Assembly (NCBI RefSeq): GCF_010365285.1
Contig: NZ_CP048286.1
Coordinates: 1,941,001 to 2,005,000 of the forward strand
Direction: 5' to 3'
Origin: Paenibacillus rhizovicinus
Lineage (GTDB): Bacteria; Bacillota; Bacilli; Paenibacillales; Paenibacillaceae
Length of the DNA: 64,000 bases
Shown here: piece by piece, positions 52,045 through 59,793 of the stretch
How positions within the stretch are numbered: position 1 is the first letter of the stretch
How the letters are laid out: each line of letters starts with the position of its first letter
Made by a program: the position numbers and the translations under genes
The notes under the pieces: model-generated
Told to the model about the DNA's origin: nothing
The model's database searches: none
What the model saw: only the letters and a program-made list of their open reading frames with translations

Positions 52045-53628
52045 ATGTCTTCTCAGGATGAAGAGGTACTTGCGGTGGGTTCCGGGGCCATCTTAGTCTC
52101 CCTTGTTAAGGCTTGGTACGCATCGGGCTTGACCAAAGTCAACGTACTTGTCGCAAACGCGCAGTCTAGCATCGCAGATGAGCTTCAGACAGTTAAGGAA
52201 CAAGCGCTCCTCCGGGATTCGGAGGCCGAGCTGAATATCCTCGCCTTAGCAGCAAGCAGCGACGTGGATTGGGCGGCCGCGGTTCAACCGTTCTCCTTTA
52301 TCCTGTATGCCGCCCAGCATGGCGACTTAACCGAACTCCAGCAGCTCCAGTCCGCATGCATCGCGTGCAAGAAACCGCTGCTCCCTGCCATGTTCATCGG
52401 AGGCATGTGCATCGCCGGGCCGCTGCTCCGCCAAGAAGGAGACAGCTGCCCGGCGTCTGCATGGAGGCGCCTGCATGCCTCCGTATTTCCTGCCGACCCC
52501 GAATCGCAGCCTTGCTCTGCAGCAGCGCTCAGCCTCTTAACGAATCTGACCGTGAATGAATGGCTTAACGCGGTTTCGGATTCGGATTCGGATTCGGACA
52601 CGGATTCGGATTCGGATTCGGGAACGGATGAGATCCATTGCAGCAATCATTGTTATGTTTTGCATCCGCTCACGCTGGAAGGCGACTGGCATCCCATTCT
52701 TCCGCATCCGGTCCTATCCGGATATCAACCCGCTCGCATCGTGACGGATGTTGTGCTGAACCTCGAAGACGAACAAGAGCCTGCTCCGGAAGAATGGTTT
52801 GAATGGTTCAATGGATTGACGTCGGAGGTGTCGGGCATCTTCCGCGCATGGGAGGAAGGCGCGCTGCGCCAGCTCCCGCTGGCACAGTGTCTCGTTCAGC
52901 CTGCCGACCCTCTGTCGGAAAGGCCTGCAAGCTTATTGCCGGCCATTGTCGGCAGCGGTTTGACGCATGTGGATGCGCGCCGGGATTCGGCGCTTGCGGG
53001 AATGGAAAGCTACGTCTCTCGCTTGAAGCCGCTGTTCGTTCCGGAGCTGCCTTCAAGCCGGCGGGATGACGTATGGATCGGAGCGGGGCTTACCTTCGCC
53101 GAAGCGGCCGAACGCGGGCTGCATGCCTATTTGACCCAAGAGCTGGGCAAGCGGCCCCTTCATCATGGACTGAAGCTCGCTCGCATGGACGATGCCCCCG
53201 TCGAAGATCTCCAATGCCAGTACTTGCTGCGGGCGCTGACGATTCTCGAAGGCGAGCCCCGCATGGCATCGGGGGAACCGCTGCTCGGCTTTCCCGTCGC
53301 GTGGGTCCGTTCAGGCGCTGCATGGCATGGCGGCGTTGGCCTCAACATGACGCTCGCGCTTCGCCAATCGCTGCAAAACGCCTTGATGCAAACGGCCAGC
53401 ACGCCGGTCGCTTCCGTGATTTGGAACGATCATCTGCATCCGCCGCAAAGCGTCGCCATTCCCTCTGAAGACCCGATAGCGCGACCATCATGGATCCGAT
53501 CGGCCATCCATACCTTGAGGCGTCATCGCAAACGCCTTGAGGTCTTTGACCTGCGATGCGAGTCTTTCCTGAGCGAAGGGCCGATTGCGGTCGTCGGCAT
53601 CCTGCTCGGCGAGGAGGAGTCCCCATGA
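52045..53628 (+). CDS. ThiF-like maturation protein of an azole-peptide pathway
   Basis: A 527-residue protein; the ATG at 52045 has GGAGGT 7 bases upstream, while an ATG at 51985 has only a weak site. It resembles the putative thiazole-bacteriocin maturation proteins found with YcaO: LAVGSGAILVSLVKAWYASGL (nucleotide-type loop), EEGALRQLPLAQCLVQPADPLSE, LLPAIVGSGLTHVDARRDSALAGMESYVSR. It seems to lack the about 140 N-terminal residues of its relatives. An Asp/Ser run (SDSDSDSDTDSDSDSGTD) encoded by a GATTCG tandem (52575-52624) forms a flexible linker. It overlaps the YcaO gene by four bases. Confidence 0.75.
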   Translation: MSSQDEEVLAVGSGAILVSLVKAWYASGLTKVNVLVANAQSSIADELQTVKEQALLRDSEAELNILALAASSDVDWAAAVQPFSFILYAAQHGDLTELQQLQSACIACKKPLLPAMFIGGMCIAGPLLRQEGDSCPASAWRRLHASVFPADPESQPCSAAALSLLTNLTVNEWLNAVSDSDSDSDTDSDSDSGTDEIHCSNHCYVLHPLTLEGDWHPILPHPVLSGYQPARIVTDVVLNLEDEQEPAPEEWFEWFNGLTSEVSGIFRAWEEGALRQLPLAQCLVQPADPLSERPASLLPAIVGSGLTHVDARRDSALAGMESYVSRLKPLFVPELPSSRRDDVWIGAGLTFAEAAERGLHAYLTQELGKRPLHHGLKLARMDDAPVEDLQCQYLLRALTILEGEPRMASGEPLLGFPVAWVRSGAAWHGGVGLNMTLALRQSLQNALMQTASTPVASVIWNDHLHPPQSVAIPSEDPIARPSWIRSAIHTLRRHRKRLEVFDLRCESFLSEGPIAVVGILLGEEESP

Positions 53629-55556
53629 ACACGGTTTTAATTATTGGAGAAGGTGTCTTCGCGGATACGGTGTGCCAGCATTTGTCGGGGTTCCGAACCG
53701 TGCGCAAACCGGATTTCGGCGAAGGCCTGGCTTCCGCTGAATTGGTTCTCGTACTAGGCGGGAATGCGTCCGATCATCTTCAAGCCGACGAGATGCTGCG
53801 ACCCCTTGGTATCCCATGGCTGCCCTGCTATGTATCCAAGGGAGAAGGCGTGGTGGGCCCGCTGGTCCATCCTGGAACGACCGGCTGCATCCAGTGCGCG
53901 GAAACAAGGCGAACCCGCGCGGGGCGCGACCTCGAAGTGATGGACGACGAGCTCATGAGGCTGCTCTTCCCCGAACTTCCTCCTTCTCCTCCCGCCGTGC
54001 TGCCTCCTTCGGGATTGCGGCATCTCGCTTGCATACTCTCCGCGGAAGCGGCCAAGGTTCTTCAAGGAGAGCACGCACAGTCGGAGAACCGCATCTATCT
54101 CGTTAACCTCCGCACGCTGCGCACCTCCCTCCACTTCGTCCTGCCCGAGCACATTTGCCGGGTTTGCGGCCGACTGCCGGATGATTCCATGCAAGAAGCC
54201 GCAATCGCGCTGAAGCCGTGCAAGAAGCTGAACCGGGACAGTTACCGCAGCCGTTCGATGCACGAGCTGGGGCAGGTGCTGGGCCGAGACTATTGGGACA
54301 GCCGAACCGGGCTGCTCAACGGCAAACAGTACGACTTCCTGTCCGCCTTCGCCAGCGCCGTCGCGAACCTCCCCATGAACATCTCGAACGAAGTGACGGG
54401 CGGCCATTCCCATTCGTTCGCGGACAGTGAGCTGGCAGCCATTTTGGAAGGATTGGAGCGGTATTGCGGCTTCGCGCCACGGGGCAAACGAACGGTCGTA
54501 CATGACAGTTATCTGCGTCTAAAGGATATCGCGATGGATCCGTCACAGGCAGGTTTCCATGCGCAGGCGAATTTCGAACAACCGGATTTCCCCTTCGTGC
54601 CTTTCGATCCCGCCGCCAAAATGCCATGGGTCTGGGGCTATTCGTTTCTGCGGAATCGTCCGATTCTTGTGCCCGAGCGGCTGGCCTATTACAGCCTCAG
54701 CCAACCAGGCAGTTTTGTTTACGAGATCTCTAATGGCTGCGCGATCGGCGGAAGCCTGGAGGAAGCAATCTTCTACGGGTTGTTAGAAGTGGTCGAGCGG
54801 GATTCGTTCTTGCTGGCCTGGTACGCCAGACTGCCTCTCCCGCGGCTCGATTACCGTTCGTCCGGCGATAAGGAGCTCTTCGTGATGATCGAACGCTTAA
54901 GAGCCGTGACGGGATACGACGTGCAGCTGTACAACTCGACGATGGAGAACGGCATTCCGAGCATCTGGGCCGTGGCGAAGGGCGGGGCGGATCAGGCGCT
55001 GAACCTGGTCTGTGCCGCGGGAGCTCATCTGGATCCCATCCGTGCCGCAACAAGCGCCGTGCATGAGCTGGCCGTCACGATTACGCGGATCGAAGAACGC
55101 TTGCGAGATCGCCGCGAGGAAGCCGAGGCGATGTTTCGCGATTCTTCCCTCGTGCAGCAAATGGAGGATCATGCCCTGCTATACGGCCTGCCGCAGTCCG
55201 AGGAACGGCTTGCATTCTTGCTGGACGGACATCGCCCTCTCCGGACGTTCGAAGAATCATTCGGTCCTGTCGCGATGAACGACGATCTGACCGATGACCT
55301 GAAACGGCTTCTGGAGGTGTTTCACAGCTTGAAGCTGGATGTCCTTGTCGTCGACCAGTCAACGAGCGAGACGCTCCGCAACGGACTGCATTGCGTCAAA
55401 GTGCTGGTGCCGGGCATGCTGCCGATGACGTTCGGACACCGGTTCGCGCGAATTCACGGCCTTGACCGTTTATTGGAAGTACCGATGAAGCTGGGATACA
55501 GCGACCATAAACTGTCGGTAGAGGAGCTTAACCCGTATCCGCATCCGTTTCCGTGA
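53625..55556 (+). CDS. YcaO cyclodehydratase with fused leader-binding domain
   Basis: A 643-residue enzyme predicted to turn Cys/Ser/Thr of a precursor peptide into azolines using ATP. The ATG at 53625 overlaps the previous stop. An N-terminal E1-like part (1-190) has two Cys pairs, CIQCAETRR and CRVCGRLP, probably binding zinc. The YcaO domain (about 215-643) shows TGGHSHSFADSELAAILEGLERYCGF, NGCAIGGSLEEAIFYGLLEVVERDSFLLAWY and the Pro-rich end NPYPHPFP needed for cyclisation. No SagB-type oxidase is nearby, so products may stay azolines. Confidence 0.9.
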   Translation: MNTVLIIGEGVFADTVCQHLSGFRTVRKPDFGEGLASAELVLVLGGNASDHLQADEMLRPLGIPWLPCYVSKGEGVVGPLVHPGTTGCIQCAETRRTRAGRDLEVMDDELMRLLFPELPPSPPAVLPPSGLRHLACILSAEAAKVLQGEHAQSENRIYLVNLRTLRTSLHFVLPEHICRVCGRLPDDSMQEAAIALKPCKKLNRDSYRSRSMHELGQVLGRDYWDSRTGLLNGKQYDFLSAFASAVANLPMNISNEVTGGHSHSFADSELAAILEGLERYCGFAPRGKRTVVHDSYLRLKDIAMDPSQAGFHAQANFEQPDFPFVPFDPAAKMPWVWGYSFLRNRPILVPERLAYYSLSQPGSFVYEISNGCAIGGSLEEAIFYGLLEVVERDSFLLAWYARLPLPRLDYRSSGDKELFVMIERLRAVTGYDVQLYNSTMENGIPSIWAVAKGGADQALNLVCAAGAHLDPIRAATSAVHELAVTITRIEERLRDRREEAEAMFRDSSLVQQMEDHALLYGLPQSEERLAFLLDGHRPLRTFEESFGPVAMNDDLTDDLKRLLEVFHSLKLDVLVVDQSTSETLRNGLHCVKVLVPGMLPMTFGHRFARIHGLDRLLEVPMKLGYSDHKLSVEELNPYPHPFP

Positions 55557-55672
55557 ATCTGCACAATCGTTCGTATGGCGAGGTCTGCCTGTTTATTGGG
55601 GGACCTCTTTAACGGACGGGAACGGCTTGTTGACGGACGCTGTCGCTTGTGCGGTTGGCTGTCGCCGGGGTT

Positions 55673-55769
55673 TTGTACGAAAAATCGTACAACACTGCTT
55701 GCTCGGGCGGCGTACAACACTGCTTGCTCGGGCACCTGTCGCAGGCGTTTTGTACGAAAAATCGTACAA
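55673..55769. repeat. repeated hairpin and direct repeat after the YcaO gene
   Basis: TTGTACGA-AAAA-TCGTACAA occurs at 55673-55692 and 55750-55769. Between them the 22-base GTACAACACT...CTCGGGC lies twice in tandem (55687-55708 and 55712-55733). The gap 55557-55858 contains no gene. The hairpins may stabilise or stop the YcaO mRNA. Confidence 0.75.
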
Positions 55770-55803
55770 CTAGCTTGCGTGCTCGCCCTTCGCCGGCGTT
55801 CAT

Positions 55804-55838
55804 AAAAAAAAGATTGTCCCATCGATCCCGGACAATCT
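55804..55838 (-). terminator. terminator of the glycan operon
   Basis: AGATTGTCC/GGACAATCT stem (55811-55819 with 55830-55838) followed by seven T on the minus strand. Confidence 0.85.
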
Positions 55839-55858
55839 CTCCCTCGCTCCTTATCGCA

Positions 55859-57007
55859 TTAAAACAATCGCTTCCGAAACGGCGTTACGAGCGCTTGATA
55901 CGCCGCCTCCCGCCCCGCTTCCAGCTTGCCGATATACCCGTCCCGCCAAGCCGCCGCAGCTTGGACTTTCTCCGTCAGCTTCTCGGCCAATCGCGGGTCA
56001 TCCGCAGGTACGATCCAATCGGCTAGATCCAGGCCGTGCATCAGATCGAAGCCCTTAAACCGGTAACCGATGCAGACGAACGGGACGTTCGCCGCCGCAG
56101 ACAACAGGTTGGCATGCAGCTTGAAGTTGATCGTCGCTTCGAAACCAGACATCAGCCGCACGTATTCCGCTGCGGCATGCACCTTGGGATCGAACGTTAT
56201 GCGTTCATCTTGGCCGAGCTTGCGGTACAGCCGCGCCAATGCTTCTTGATCCGGCCCCCAGACCGAATACAGATGAAGCCTGTATCCGAGCCTAAGCAGC
56301 GAGCGGCACGTGTCTGCAAGCTGGTCCTCGACCCGCTCCTCGCTGCCGCCATAGAGCCGGTTATAGGTGGTCCCCCAGTTGATGCCGATCGTCCGAACCT
56401 GCCCTTGGACGTTGTCGGCCGGCTGAAGCGGCGATGCCGGCTGCGATGCCGATTCCGCTTGTGATGCCGCTTCCGGCTGCGATGCCGGCGACGCTGGCTG
56501 CAATGCCGATGCCGGCATCGGCGCGTTCATCAGCATCGCGGGATCTCCGCTCATCGCGATATGCTTCGGCAAGGCATCAAGCGATGCCAGATAATCCAGC
56601 GTCCACGGCCCTCTCACCGCGCAATAGGCGCTCTGCTCCATAATCGCCTTCAGCTTCTGCCGATACGCCGGGCTTTCGACAGCCTTCTCCGGCTTCAGCT
56701 GCCCATCTTGCGAAGGCGCCCATTGATGAAGCCGGTCATGTCCGCTGCCCCAGATGACGATGGTCTTCCCGAGCTCCAGCGCATCATGCACCAGATCGAC
56801 ATACCCCGGGACGATCAGCGATCCGCCGCCGAGCACGATCGTATCGTACTGGCTTACCTTCTTCCACTCTTCTTTCGGAAGCGATGGAATGACAACATAT
56901 TCATCCTCGCTCAGATGGGCATCCGCCATCGCCTTGAACATCTCCCACATCCACTCGTCCCCGAGGTTGTTGAAGCCGATCCACGCTAGATACAATACTT
57001 TTCGCAT
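55859..57007 (-). CDS. polysaccharide pyruvyltransferase family protein
   Basis: Protein of 382 residues of the CsaB/WcaK type that adds ketal pyruvate to surface glycans. The N-terminal part has LGGGSLIVPGYVDLVHDALELGKTIVIWGSG; the C-terminal domain FEATINFKLHANLLSAAANVPFVCIGYRFKG with the conserved KLHA and His. Between them lies an Ala/Ser/Pro/Gln low-complexity insert around residues 165-200 (repeats of QPAS). It is the last gene of a leftward operon with two glycosyltransferases. Confidence 0.88.
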   Translation of the reverse strand: MRKVLYLAWIGFNNLGDEWMWEMFKAMADAHLSEDEYVVIPSLPKEEWKKVSQYDTIVLGGGSLIVPGYVDLVHDALELGKTIVIWGSGHDRLHQWAPSQDGQLKPEKAVESPAYRQKLKAIMEQSAYCAVRGPWTLDYLASLDALPKHIAMSGDPAMLMNAPMPASALQPASPASQPEAASQAESASQPASPLQPADNVQGQVRTIGINWGTTYNRLYGGSEERVEDQLADTCRSLLRLGYRLHLYSVWGPDQEALARLYRKLGQDERITFDPKVHAAAEYVRLMSGFEATINFKLHANLLSAAANVPFVCIGYRFKGFDLMHGLDLADWIVPADDPRLAEKLTEKVQAAAAWRDGYIGKLEAGREAAYQALVTPFRKRLF

Positions 57008-57016
57008 ACGTCCCGA

Positions 57017-58168
57017 TCACTCCATCCCAATCAAAGTCTTCGGCAGCAAGGCGTCGTACAGCCGCTTCATCTGAATCGCTTTATCGCGGATAAGAAAATT
57101 GTCCCGCGCCCATGCTTGCCCCTGCCGGCCCATCTCCTCCAGCTTGCCAGCCGAAGCGAACGCCTCGCGGATCGCTTCTCCGATCCGCTGCTCGGAAGGA
57201 CGTTCCTTGGAATCATGATCGCCGAAGTAATACTGCCACGCCTCGGAATAAACAGGCGGGTTCACGAAGCCGAAATAGCCGTGGTTGCCGATCGCCAGCA
57301 GCGGTTTCCCGCATGCCATCGCCTCCAGCGCCACTCTTCCCGTCCCGACGACAAGATCGCCGAGATTGTAGTAATCGCGCATTTGCATTTGACTGCCCAC
57401 CAGATGAATGAACGTCGCGCCGCATTCGAGATTCACCGTCTCGGCCAGCTCGGCAATCGCGGCGGCCTGATTGCCTGAACCCGCGATCACGACATGGAGG
57501 GGAAGCGTCCCGCTCAAGCGAATCGTGCGTGCCGCCCGGACGAGCATCGCGCATACCGCCGCCTTGTCCCATGCCAGGCGGGACGCGTAGACCACCACCT
57601 TCTCCCCCTCCGGAATGCGAAGCCGGGCGCGCAGCTCGGCAGAAGATTCGGAACGATACTGTTCGAAATCAATGCCGTTCCCAATGAGATGCGACGAAAT
57701 GCCCTGACGCTCCAAATACGCATATACAGGCGGACTCACGCTGACGAAGGTGCATCCGGCCGCCTTCATCAGCTGCAGCTGATCCGGCGGATAATAAGCG
57801 CCATGCACCGTGAACACGACCGGAATGCCCAGCTTCCTTGCCGCTTCCGCCGCATACAGGCCGGACGGGGTTTGGTGAATATGCACCAAATTAATCTTCC
57901 GGCTGCGCATGATCTGCGTAAGCGCGAGTACCGCTTGCTCCTGGCGCGCCGGGTCCAGCAGCTGCTCCGCCCGCAGCTCCACGCGATGAATCGGGCACCC
58001 CGCACGGGCAAAGGCTTCATACATCACGCCGGTTCCGCCTGCATATACAGGCATGACGCCGAGCGAGGGGAACGCTTTTATAAGGCTCAATACATAGGTT
58101 TCCGTGCCGCCGACATTTAAACTGTCCATCACCATCAACAGCCGAATCCGATTACGCATCATAGTCAT
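57017..58168 (-). CDS. GT4 glycosyltransferase
   Basis: GT-B fold glycosyltransferase of 383 residues. N-terminal acceptor domain: MVMDSLNVGGTETYVLSLIKAFP; donor-side: EKVVVYASRLAWDKAAVCAMLVRA and GTGRVALEAMACGKPLLAIGNHGYFG, which contains the E-x7-E motif. Its start overlaps the end of the GT2 gene by 17 bases. With the GT2 and pyruvyltransferase genes it should build or decorate a surface or spore glycan. Confidence 0.92.
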   Translation of the reverse strand: MTMMRNRIRLLMVMDSLNVGGTETYVLSLIKAFPSLGVMPVYAGGTGVMYEAFARAGCPIHRVELRAEQLLDPARQEQAVLALTQIMRSRKINLVHIHQTPSGLYAAEAARKLGIPVVFTVHGAYYPPDQLQLMKAAGCTFVSVSPPVYAYLERQGISSHLIGNGIDFEQYRSESSAELRARLRIPEGEKVVVYASRLAWDKAAVCAMLVRAARTIRLSGTLPLHVVIAGSGNQAAAIAELAETVNLECGATFIHLVGSQMQMRDYYNLGDLVVGTGRVALEAMACGKPLLAIGNHGYFGFVNPPVYSEAWQYYFGDHDSKERPSEQRIGEAIREAFASAGKLEEMGRQGQAWARDNFLIRDKAIQMKRLYDALLPKTLIGME

Positions 58169-58880
58169 GCGCCTGCTGCGACTTGCCGAAATATTTGCGC
58201 GAGCGCTGCTTCTGATGCTTGCGGTAGTAGTACAGCACCTCCCGCAAATTGTCCACGTTCTTCGCTCCCGGCTTGATCGCTTTCACGATAAACTCGTAAT
58301 CCTCCGCGCCTTCGATCCGCCGCGTATGTCCGCCGATCTGATCGAATACCTTCCCTCGGAACATCGCCGTGCCGTGGCAGATGCAATGCCCGCCTTCCGC
58401 GTAGACCTTCCCGATCTGATCGCCGTATTTCAGCCAATACACCGGCAGCTTCCGGTCCGGCTGCCCGTCTTCGAACACTTCGTAGTTCGTACCGAGCAGG
58501 TCGATCTGCGGATGCTGATCCAAATAACGGACCTGCTTCGCAACCCGCTCCGGGTGGGACAGATCATCCGCGTCCTGGATAGCGATGAACTCTCCTTTGG
58601 CCAGAAACATCCCCGCCGTAATGGTGCCGGCGTAGCCGATATTGCGCGGAAGCCGCAGCGTATAAATCCCCTTTCCTTCCCGCAGTAAAGGCTCGTTGCC
58701 GTTCAGCCAATTCATGACATAGTCATAAGACCCGTCCGTGGATGCATCATCGACGAGAATGAGTTCCCAGTTCGTGTAGGTCTGATTAAGCAGGCTTGTC
58801 AAGCAATCCGCCAGATAGGGAAGCTTGTTGTAGACGGTGACGACGATGCTGACCAGCCCTGGTACGCGTTGAAACGACAA
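58152..58880 (-). CDS. GT2 glycosyltransferase
   Basis: GT-A fold glycosyltransferase of 242 residues: VSIVVTVYNKLPYLADCLTSLLNQTYTNWELILVDDASTDGSYDYV, the metal-binding DxD as IQDADDLSHPERV, and HCICHGTAMFRGKVFDQIGG. No membrane segment. It is the first glycosyltransferase of the operon and overlaps the GT4 gene. Confidence 0.94.
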   Translation of the reverse strand: MSFQRVPGLVSIVVTVYNKLPYLADCLTSLLNQTYTNWELILVDDASTDGSYDYVMNWLNGNEPLLREGKGIYTLRLPRNIGYAGTITAGMFLAKGEFIAIQDADDLSHPERVAKQVRYLDQHPQIDLLGTNYEVFEDGQPDRKLPVYWLKYGDQIGKVYAEGGHCICHGTAMFRGKVFDQIGGHTRRIEGAEDYEFIVKAIKPGAKNVDNLREVLYYYRKHQKQRSRKYFGKSQQAHDYDA

Positions 58881-58910
58881 TTTGCCTCTCCTCCCTTACC
58901 TCCCTAATGG

Positions 58911-59102
58911 TTACAGCAGCCGAATATACGAAATAAAGCGCAGCTGAATGATCGCATAGCTGCCGCTCTCGTAGCCGAATACCTCCGATGTGCGGATCGT
59001 AACCGCCGCGCCGTCTACCGACACGAGCGTACCGCTGATCGTTTCCAAGGCGCTCGCGATCTGAACCTCTTTGTTCACGAGCGATTGCAGCTCTTCGATC
59101 AT
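58911..59102 (-). CDS. small barrel-like protein
   Basis: A 63-residue protein: LVNKEVQIASALETISGTLVSVDGAAVTIRTSEVFGYESGSYAIIQLRFISYIRLL. The G-T-L-V-S-V-D-G turn and closing I-x-x-I-R pattern match the DUF2642-like fold, as in 49605-49859. It overlaps the upstream gene by four bases and lies just before the GT2 gene, so it may belong to spore coat or exosporium assembly. Confidence 0.7.
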   Translation of the reverse strand: MIEELQSLVNKEVQIASALETISGTLVSVDGAAVTIRTSEVFGYESGSYAIIQLRFISYIRLL

Positions 59103-59500
59103 CGTTCCACCTGCTTTCCGGTCAGTTGAAAGGCGATCATCTGTTCCAGCGGCACCATGACGCTTGTCCCCCCATGCTCGCGCATGATCAAATAATCGCC
59201 GCCCACCTTCGTGATCGTCCCTTCGACTGTACCTGCCGGGGTTAACAGTTCGGCCGGCTTGCCTGTGTACGGTTCAAAAACCTGCTGAAGCTTATTCAAG
59301 CTGTATGCACCCGCATCGCGCGGCTCCTCTGCCGCGATCGAAGCCAATTCCTCCCGAATCGTCTGACGCAGCTCTTCCATGAGCACGGATACGTTAAGCG
59401 GCTCCGCTGCAGTCTGCTGCGCTGCGTTCGGCTGCCGGAACAGGCGGGCCAGCCCGTCAAAATATTCCTTCAGTTCTCTCTCGTTTACGATAAACTTCAT
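59099..59500 (-). CDS. coiled-coil plus barrel-like protein
   Basis: A 133-residue protein. The first 70 residues are helical and charged (NVSVLMEELRQTIREELASIAAEEP); the last 60 repeat the small-barrel pattern GTVEGTITKVGGDYLIMREHGGTSVMVPLEQMIAFQL. It heads the leftward operon with the 63-residue protein and the glycan genes. It is probably a spore-surface scaffold protein; the family is not certain. Confidence 0.7.
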   Translation of the reverse strand: MKFIVNERELKEYFDGLARLFRQPNAAQQTAAEPLNVSVLMEELRQTIREELASIAAEEPRDAGAYSLNKLQQVFEPYTGKPAELLTPAGTVEGTITKVGGDYLIMREHGGTSVMVPLEQMIAFQLTGKQVER

Positions 59501-59793
59501 CGCTCTCTAGCCTCCTTTTCCATCTGAAAACTTCCAAGCTTCCATCCTTACTAACGTATACAGCTAAGAGGAGGAACGATTGAGTCATTTCACTAGCAGC
59601 AGCCAAAATGTTCTCCTGACACCGCAAGACAAAATGGACACCCTGACGGTAGGTGTCCTTGGTCGTTTATTAGGGCGATTCGCGCAAACGACAAAACGCT
59701 AATACCCGGCTCCGATCGCGAATAAGCATAAGAGATGGATATATAGGTTCGAAGACCATTTTGCCAGATCGAAGGGAGGCATCCAGACGCGCG

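Noticed and set aside
55557-55858. Small genes after the YcaO gene
   Set aside because: The short frames there are built from the hairpin and tandem repeats and have no ribosome sites.
59510-59793. A gene between the barrel-protein operon and the DUF11 protein
   Set aside because: Only short frames without ribosome sites or family patterns; I see a promoter-type gap and nothing more.
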